Under the pieces are notes generated by a model, which was given only the letters and a program-made list of their open reading frames with translations, ran no database searches and was not told the DNA's origin. The position numbers and the translations under genes are program-made. Positions 59,027 to 64,000 of a stretch of 64,000 bases of DNA are shown piece by piece (positions within the stretch are counted from its first letter, which is position 1; the number at the start of each line of letters is the position of its first letter). The stretch is from a bacterium (lineage in GTDB: Bacteria > Verrucomicrobiota > Kiritimatiellia > CAIKKV01 > CAITUY01). The DNA lies in contig JBAXWB010000001.1 in assembly GCA_037128595.1 (NCBI GenBank), forward strand, positions 186,001 through 250,000, read 5' to 3'.

Positions 59027-61543
59027 ATGGCTTTTCCGCTGCAATTGATCAAACGGATCCAAACCATTGCTCTGGCATTGTGTGTGGCTGGCCTGTTGCC
59101 TGCCAATCTGTCCTCCGCACTAACTGTGACATCCGTTACCTCTGACAATGGGTATTCCGCACATAAAGTCCAGTGGATGGATAGTGCAGGTCAACCACGC
59201 TCTGCAGTCATGGTGGATCAGAATTCAACAATTCCGCCGTACACCGGCTATCTCCGGCAATATAGTTACCAGATTGGCGGACAGACCCGTACCTGTACGG
59301 GAACCGAGAATTATGGAACAGGGGGGAACCTTGAATTCTCCGGCGATGGGTTTGTGCAGAATCACACAGGCAACGGCGGTGACTTTTCGAGCGGCAATGG
59401 GTCAGGAACGCCGGGATCCACAACCATTACGCTAACGGGAACCAACTTTGCGCGGATTACCTACGCCATGCCGAGTTATCACATTACCGACAACAATGGC
59501 ATTAGCCGAACGGTGCCCACGACGTTACAGTGGTTCTTCGCGGACGGCCGTTCTGATCCGATCTTTGCGATCAGTCAAGATGCGCGTCTGACTCCAGGCA
59601 ATGTCGGCGCCGACACCCGTTCACCTTATGGAGATATGGCCTATGACGGCGATGGGATCCACGCATACGTCGGAGGAGCATCCTATGGTGACACCTATAA
59701 ATTCGTGACCCTCGCCTCCGGACCTGAGGAAGTGACGGCGGCTTCCGGGTGGAAGGACACGGAACTCAACACCATCCCCTACGCGATGCAATGGGCCAAT
59801 CCCGCCCAGGTCGATGCGGAAATGGGGCATGTGGCCACAGTGCCGATTACCGTTTATGATCAGGGCAGCGACAGTCGCAACTATCCCTCCAAAGATCCAC
59901 GCACAATCAGCAAGCCTAGTGGGCCTATGCTGGGTGATGAGGATTGGGCTTTCCAGATTCTTAATTACCAGTTCTCCGGCACCACCCCCATCACCACAAA
60001 GAGGCTTGCCTGGGGCAGCAATTTCGGGCGGGTCGGCGGATTCTACGACTACGGCGATTATCCCAATACAACGGCAAACATTACGAATTACTCCCAGCAT
60101 GTGACTGATCCGGTGGGTGTGTCGCTGACAGGCCAGCGAGCCAGCGGGATGCTTCTTGCCTATTCCGTATTTGTTGTTTTCGGGCCCCATGCCGGGGGGT
60201 ACACGAATGGCACGGTCGGCAAACAGGTCATTCAGATGCAGAACGCCGCCGCCGCAACGCTCTCCGCCTTCACCGGTTCGGTGGCAACCATCGGGCCGGC
60301 AGGCGTCGGCAACGCCACGAACGCAGTGATTACCTATTCCCCAGCCGGCTATAATCCAACTTATTCAGCATGGGAAATCATCGCCATGTCAAATGCCGTC
60401 AATGCCCTGCTCACACCTGCCGCCAATGGACCGCTCGATCACCCGGTCTTCATCATTGATAATTACACCAGCGCCGGATTGCCAACCAGCATTGCGGTTG
60501 GGTCTGGCATGACCAATGCAGGAGTCAACTATTTCGCCTCTGTCGACACGACCAATCAACAACTGTGGATTACTATTGACCGTCTTGTAACCAATGCCTT
60601 GAATCTCTTGGTCTCATCTTCCGAAAGTGCCCTGCACGCACCGGCTATCACCTCGTTTTCACCCGCCAGTGGTGCGGCCGGCACATCCGTGACCATCGTC
60701 GGCTCAAATTTTACCGGCTCCACATCGGTGACGTTCAACACCGTGCCCGCTTCCGGCTTTATGGTTAACTCATCCACCCAGATCACCGCCACCGTGCCCG
60801 CTGGCGCTGTGTCAGGTCCTATTGGGATCACGGTACCCGGAGGCACCATCCTGAGTGCCAACCCCTTCACGGTTCTGGCGGCGCAAACGAATCTACCGGT
60901 CTACGTTGACAGTCTGCTTAACGGGTTTCAGGACTGGAGTTGGGCGGTGAGTGTCAATGTGCTCAATTCATCGCCCGTCTATTCCGGATCCCGTTCCATC
61001 TCGGTGAGCACTACCAACTACACGGCGTTGTGGCTTTATCATACCCCGTTCAACACCTCGCCGTTTTCGGGCCTGATTTTCTGGATCAACGGCGGTGCGG
61101 CGGGAGCACGGGGGTTGCAAGTGATGGGTGTGATCACCAATACATATCAGGCCCTTTTCAGCCTGCCAACTCTGGAACCCAACACCTGGGCTCAATTCAA
61201 TATCCCGCTTACCGCCCTCGGGGTGGCGAATGTCACCAATTGCCAGGGCTTCTGGATATGGCCCACGCTTTCTGGGACAACCACGTTCTATGTGGACTCC
61301 ATTCAACTCAACAGTGGCTTCGCGCCCACGCTTGGCATCGTGCCGCCCACAGCACGGAATGGCCTGTTTGATGTTGTGCTTGCCGGATTCTCGGGCCAGA
61401 CTTACTGGATCCAAACGTCAACAGATCTTGCATCCTGGGTAAGCGTCTCTACCAACATAGTGTCTTCCACGCCTATAGTCGTAACAAATACTGTGATCCC
61501 CAATGTTGACCACCAGTTCTGGAGGGCAGCCTGGACATTTTGA
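59027..61543 (+). CDS. Secreted protein with IPT/TIG domain and CBM-like C-terminus
   Basis: 838 residues from ATG 59027; the frame continues upstream to 58823, but that part overlaps the Cys-rich gene and lacks a signal. Signal peptide ends near LLPANLSSA. Residues ~30-520 form a beta-rich N-terminal domain not assigned to a family. An IPT/TIG domain follows at nt 60642-60890 (ITSFSPASGAAGTSVTIVGS). Then a jelly-roll CBM-like domain at 60895-61320 (SWAVSVNVLNSSPVYSGSRS to FYVDSIQLNSG), and a short beta tail ending FWRAAWTF. Such tails are common in PVC exported proteins. Likely extracellular carbohydrate binding. Confidence 0.72.
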   Translation: MAFPLQLIKRIQTIALALCVAGLLPANLSSALTVTSVTSDNGYSAHKVQWMDSAGQPRSAVMVDQNSTIPPYTGYLRQYSYQIGGQTRTCTGTENYGTGGNLEFSGDGFVQNHTGNGGDFSSGNGSGTPGSTTITLTGTNFARITYAMPSYHITDNNGISRTVPTTLQWFFADGRSDPIFAISQDARLTPGNVGADTRSPYGDMAYDGDGIHAYVGGASYGDTYKFVTLASGPEEVTAASGWKDTELNTIPYAMQWANPAQVDAEMGHVATVPITVYDQGSDSRNYPSKDPRTISKPSGPMLGDEDWAFQILNYQFSGTTPITTKRLAWGSNFGRVGGFYDYGDYPNTTANITNYSQHVTDPVGVSLTGQRASGMLLAYSVFVVFGPHAGGYTNGTVGKQVIQMQNAAAATLSAFTGSVATIGPAGVGNATNAVITYSPAGYNPTYSAWEIIAMSNAVNALLTPAANGPLDHPVFIIDNYTSAGLPTSIAVGSGMTNAGVNYFASVDTTNQQLWITIDRLVTNALNLLVSSSESALHAPAITSFSPASGAAGTSVTIVGSNFTGSTSVTFNTVPASGFMVNSSTQITATVPAGAVSGPIGITVPGGTILSANPFTVLAAQTNLPVYVDSLLNGFQDWSWAVSVNVLNSSPVYSGSRSISVSTTNYTALWLYHTPFNTSPFSGLIFWINGGAAGARGLQVMGVITNTYQALFSLPTLEPNTWAQFNIPLTALGVANVTNCQGFWIWPTLSGTTTFYVDSIQLNSGFAPTLGIVPPTARNGLFDVVLAGFSGQTYWIQTSTDLASWVSVSTNIVSSTPIVVTNTVIPNVDHQFWRAAWTF

Positions 61544-61854
61544 TTACGTGAACACTTGCGTTTGCATTCATCCATCACGCACTTTTCTCCCATTAAAAAG
61601 GTCAAAATTGCGACCCAATCTGGAAAAATATGTCCCGATATTGGGTCACTATCCCCCAATTCTGGGCTGTAACTGGGTCGCAATTTCCCTATCTGGGTCA
61701 CTTTGAGTCAAAAGCGACCGTATAGTGCAATCACTGGGTTCCCAAAGTGCAAAATTCGCAGTGGAACGGTAGGGGAGTGGGATGGGACGCCAGGGAGGGC
61801 CACACAGTGTCGATCACCAGGAGCACAGTGTCGATCAGTGTCGACGACGACTGC
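61544..61854. other. Intergenic repeats at the edge of the recombinase operon
   Basis: No gene. The motif GGGTC(A/G)C or its complement occurs at 61610, 61643, 61675, 61695 and, shortened, 61714. A separate 14-bp direct repeat CACAGTGTCGATCA is at 61803 and 61824, 21 bp apart, followed by a third partial copy (GTGTCGAC). The clustering suggests protein-binding sites or a decayed element end, but I cannot name one. Confidence 0.5.
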
Positions 61855-62145
61855 TCAGTATTCGTCGGGGAGCAAGAGCGTCGTGACAGACCTATCACTT
61901 TCGCTGATGACCCAGATGCGCTCGCCTTTGTTTGTCCTATAGGCACTGAGAAGTCTGTCACCTGATTCGAGCGACTCATCATTGAGCGCCCAGTCGTCGG
62001 CGCAAACTTCACCCCAGTCGCCGGAGAGATGCCGGAAGAGGAATGTCAGTGGATGCTGTCCCGCCGCTTCCATTGCGGCAAGGGCACCACGGGTGGCGAC
62101 GACCTCGCCGAGGTCAAAAGGCTTGATGGTGCGCGTGGCGTTCAC
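61855..62145 (-). CDS. Conserved small mobile-element protein of unknown function
   Basis: 96 residues. Pattern GEVVATRGALAAMEAAGQHP, FLFRHLSGDWGEVCADD, LLSAYRTNKGERIWVISES and VTTLLLPDEY is that of a small protein family found widely on plasmids and integrative elements, without known function. The GTG start overlaps the previous gene by 4 bp (GTGA). Last gene of the recombinase operon. Confidence 0.75.
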   Translation of the reverse strand: MNATRTIKPFDLGEVVATRGALAAMEAAGQHPLTFLFRHLSGDWGEVCADDWALNDESLESGDRLLSAYRTNKGERIWVISESDRSVTTLLLPDEY

Positions 62146-62594
62146 GGGAGTTCCCGGAGTGGATCGCCAAGCGGTGAACCCAGCCTGGCGACTAGATCCG
62201 CCAGTGGAACGTCGACCGTCCGGATCGGCTCCGACCCTATGCGGTATGACCAGGCGAGGATGGGAGAGTCGCAGGCTACGATGACCATGTGCGTGCAGTC
62301 GGCACGGGCCTCACTGAAGGAACTGATGGCGCCATCACCCATGACGGCCCATCCGCCGCCCCGCTCCAATGCTTCCTCAATAGTCGCCTCCATTGCGGGG
62401 ACAAGTGATCCAATACACTGAGGACTGGCGTCCCAGTACCGGAGTTCGGCTAGGGAACTGTCGCGTACCCGCATTAACCGGCAGGATGCCGCCCTTTGCG
62501 TAATGGTCTCGACTAGGGCGGAGTCCATATTCACCGCGGTGTAGTCACAGCCGGGGACGAACTCATCGACGTGGTTCCTCATCAACAGGATCAT
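62142..62594 (-). CDS. Hypothetical protein in recombinase operon
   Basis: 150 residues, no family recognised. No signal peptide or membrane segment. The sequence looks like a mixed alpha/beta cytoplasmic protein (MRNHVDEFVPGCDYTAVNMD, RVRDSSLAELRYWDASP, AMEATIEEALERGGGWAVMG). ATGA overlap with the recombinase upstream and GTGA overlap downstream show it is a real, coupled gene. Confidence 0.65.
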   Translation of the reverse strand: MILLMRNHVDEFVPGCDYTAVNMDSALVETITQRAASCRLMRVRDSSLAELRYWDASPQCIGSLVPAMEATIEEALERGGGWAVMGDGAISSFSEARADCTHMVIVACDSPILAWSYRIGSEPIRTVDVPLADLVARLGSPLGDPLRELP

Positions 62595-63274
62595 GATTCG
62601 GCCTCAAGGTATTCGCCTTGGGGCAGCGAAGCGGTCATGGCACGGGGGTTCCGCTTGAGGGTTGCCGTGAGGCGCTCCATCGCGGTCACGCCGGCAATGG
62701 ACTGCTCGGGACTCACGTCGGCATAAACCTGGGTCGTGCCGATGGAGGCGTGCCCCAATTGCTTTTGAACAAGCCGGAGCGAGTTCGTGGCCTCATAAAG
62801 AAGGGTAGCGTTCGTATGGCGGGCATCGTGAAGCCGATGATTTGGGCAGTACTTTTTCCAGCGTTTGTAGATGCCACTGGGATAATACTTGGGGCTACGT
62901 TCCGTCTTCAGGAAATAGGATTCCTCGTCGGCAATCTCGCCCCGCTCTGCCTTCCAGCGAAGATACCAGGCGACGTTCCGCTTGAATTCCTTGGGAATAT
63001 GGACATGCCGCGACTTGCCCCCTTTTCCACGGCGCACCACGAGATGGCTGTTTCCGCCGAAAATGCGGAAGTCCACGCACTTGAGTTCACAGACCTCCCG
63101 GCGACGCAGGCCCGTAAACAAAAATGTATTGATTATCATCCAGTCCCGTATGGGTTGGGAGCGCCCCCGTGCCTCGCCGATTGCCTTGAGCTCATCGGCT
63201 CGCACCAGCAGGGCTGCCAGTTCCTCCCGGTTCAAATACTTCTCTGGGGTGATTTTCCAGTCACCAGTTCTCAT
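62591..63274 (-). CDS. Tyrosine recombinase/site-specific integrase
   Basis: 227 residues. A short N-terminal segment (YLNREELAALLVRADELK) leads straight into the catalytic domain. All active-site positions are present: Arg57 (TGLRRRE), Lys84/87 (RGKGGKSRHV), His149 and Arg152 (LHDARHT), His175 (LGHASIGTT) and Tyr184 (VYADV). The usual full-length N-terminal core-binding domain is shortened, as in some phage- and element-encoded integrases. It is coupled by ATGA overlaps to both neighbours, which is unusual for an integrase. Confidence 0.9.
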   Translation of the reverse strand: MRTGDWKITPEKYLNREELAALLVRADELKAIGEARGRSQPIRDWMIINTFLFTGLRRREVCELKCVDFRIFGGNSHLVVRRGKGGKSRHVHIPKEFKRNVAWYLRWKAERGEIADEESYFLKTERSPKYYPSGIYKRWKKYCPNHRLHDARHTNATLLYEATNSLRLVQKQLGHASIGTTQVYADVSPEQSIAGVTAMERLTATLKRNPRAMTASLPQGEYLEAES

Positions 63275-64000
63275 GATGCACTCCCTTCTGCAGTCTGAGT
63301 AGATTTGCCGTCAGCCAGTTCTATCGCCTTGGCTGTTGCCACCCGCCCCCTCGGCCCTTTTCGAATAAAGCCCTTACGAATCAAAAACGGCTCGATCGCC
63401 TGGGCCAACGTCTCCTCGCTCTCGCCCGTGGAGGCCGCTAGTGTGGAAAGGCCTAGCGGCTCGCCTGCCTCAACCAATGCTGATAAATAGGACATATCCA
63501 CCTTGGTCAGGCCATCGGGATTAATTTCCTTCAGGTCAAACGCCTCCATTATGGCTGTGGCGTCGGGCTCCGACCCGGTGCCCCCGCAGTATTCGTAAAG
63601 CCAGCGAAGGTTGGCTATTGCCGTGCGCGCGGTTGAGCGGGAGCGACGGGCGACTTCCATGGCGATCTCCGTGGTGATGTCGAAGTCCATTTTGGCGGAC
63701 GCGTCGAGGATGATCTGCCGCAGTGCCTCATCGGAATATGGCTCCAGCGTCAAACATTGAACAAATCGTGACCGCAAAGGATCGCTGACCAATCCCGATA
63801 GGGTGGTCGCCCCCACGCAGGTGAACTGGGGCAACTGGAGCATTGTGGAGGTGGGCTGTTTCTTGCCAAGCCCGAGCCCCTTGAGCATGTCGTCGTATCC
63901 TGCCTGCGTGACGGAAAAGTAAGTAGGGACAGGAAGACTGCCCCTCCTGAATGGGTTCTTCGCTGTTTTCGGTGGGTAAAGCTGATAAATAGCGGGTATG
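63271..64000 (-). CDS. RuvB-like AAA+ protein (5' end beyond the window)
   Basis: The open frame continues to the window edge without a stop, so the N-terminus is missing. The visible part has the AAA+ sensor-1 segment FTCVGATTLSGLVSDPLRSRF (compare FTLVGATTRAG...PLRDRF of RuvB), the lid region (IAMEVARRSRSTARTAIANL) and the RuvB winged-helix end (EPFLIRKGFIRKGPRGRVAT). The stretch before sensor 1 (GYDDMLKGLGLGKKQPTST) is unlike housekeeping RuvB. It is therefore an accessory, divergent RuvB relative rather than the housekeeping Holliday-junction motor. ATGA overlap with the recombinase gene. Confidence 0.82.
   Translation of the reverse strand, partial: IPAIYQLYPPKTAKNPFRRGSLPVPTYFSVTQAGYDDMLKGLGLGKKQPTSTMLQLPQFTCVGATTLSGLVSDPLRSRFVQCLTLEPYSDEALRQIILDASAKMDFDITTEIAMEVARRSRSTARTAIANLRWLYEYCGGTGSEPDATAIMEAFDLKEINPDGLTKVDMSYLSALVEAGEPLGLSTLAASTGESEETLAQAIEPFLIRKGFIRKGPRGRVATAKAIELADGKSTQTAEGSAS

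Noticed and set aside
1-64000. tRNA or rRNA genes, including an att-tRNA for the recombinase
   Set aside because: I found no cloverleaf-type sequence or rRNA segment by eye; a covariance-model scan would be decisive.

Overview
The window looks like a chromosomal segment of a Gram-negative bacterium of the PVC group, most likely Kiritimatiellota, Lentisphaerota or a relative. This is inferred from gene content, not from a marker phylogeny. The evidence is a TonB/BtuB outer-membrane uptake pair, very large secreted beta-helix proteins with choice-of-anchor Q-type ends, several uroporphyrinogen-decarboxylase-like (URO-D) paralogs, Gfo/Idh/MocA oxidoreductases, a XylR-type AraC regulator, and frequent GTG/TTG starts.

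Layout. (1) 1-9.9 kb is mostly housekeeping: a cyclic-nucleotide-binding protein, a two-gene ABC-2 exporter on the minus strand, a GH30-like protein whose two catalytic glutamates are replaced, rplM-rpsI, asnS with a coiled-coil insertion, then a cobalamin riboswitch with a terminator in front of btuB-tonB-smr. (2) 9.9-12 kb holds an AbrB/PIN toxin-antitoxin pair with a palindromic operator, then about 1.2 kb of gene-poor DNA carrying a 44-bp direct repeat. (3) 12-14 kb encodes a secreted PEBP-domain protein. (4) 14-58.2 kb is a large carbohydrate-related island of at least seven transcription units: oxidoreductases, a sugar isomerase, three URO-D-like proteins, three beta-helix proteins (2,645 and 1,890 aa for the largest), a BNR propeller, GH20-like and GH36-like hydrolases, two transglutaminase-like proteins, a DUF5107 protein, a PIG-L deacetylase, a nitrilase, an MFS transporter, an enolase-superfamily enzyme and a XylR/AraC regulator. 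(5) 58.2-64 kb is accessory DNA: a truncated HU gene with its terminator, a Cys-rich small protein, a secreted IPT-domain protein, and a tightly overlapping minus-strand operon of RuvB-like protein, tyrosine recombinase and two small proteins. This operon runs off the right edge.

Main new observation. Nearly every transcription unit of the 14-58 kb island starts with the same arrangement: two CGCA-containing boxes whose cores are exactly 22 bp apart (two helical turns), followed 11-16 nt later by a -10-like hexamer. It is found at 14027, 15293, 19704, 30097, 49948 and (weaker) 49884 on the plus strand, and at 48497 and 58268 on the minus strand. Direct repeats two turns apart and abutting a promoter are how AraC-family activators bind. 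The island encodes one such regulator, at 48607-49785. I propose the island is a single regulon that senses a sugar and expresses secreted glycan-binding and degrading proteins plus cytoplasmic catabolism.

Transport in the island appears to be by MFS. No SusC/SusD pair, sulfatase, tRNA, rRNA or CRISPR array was recognised.
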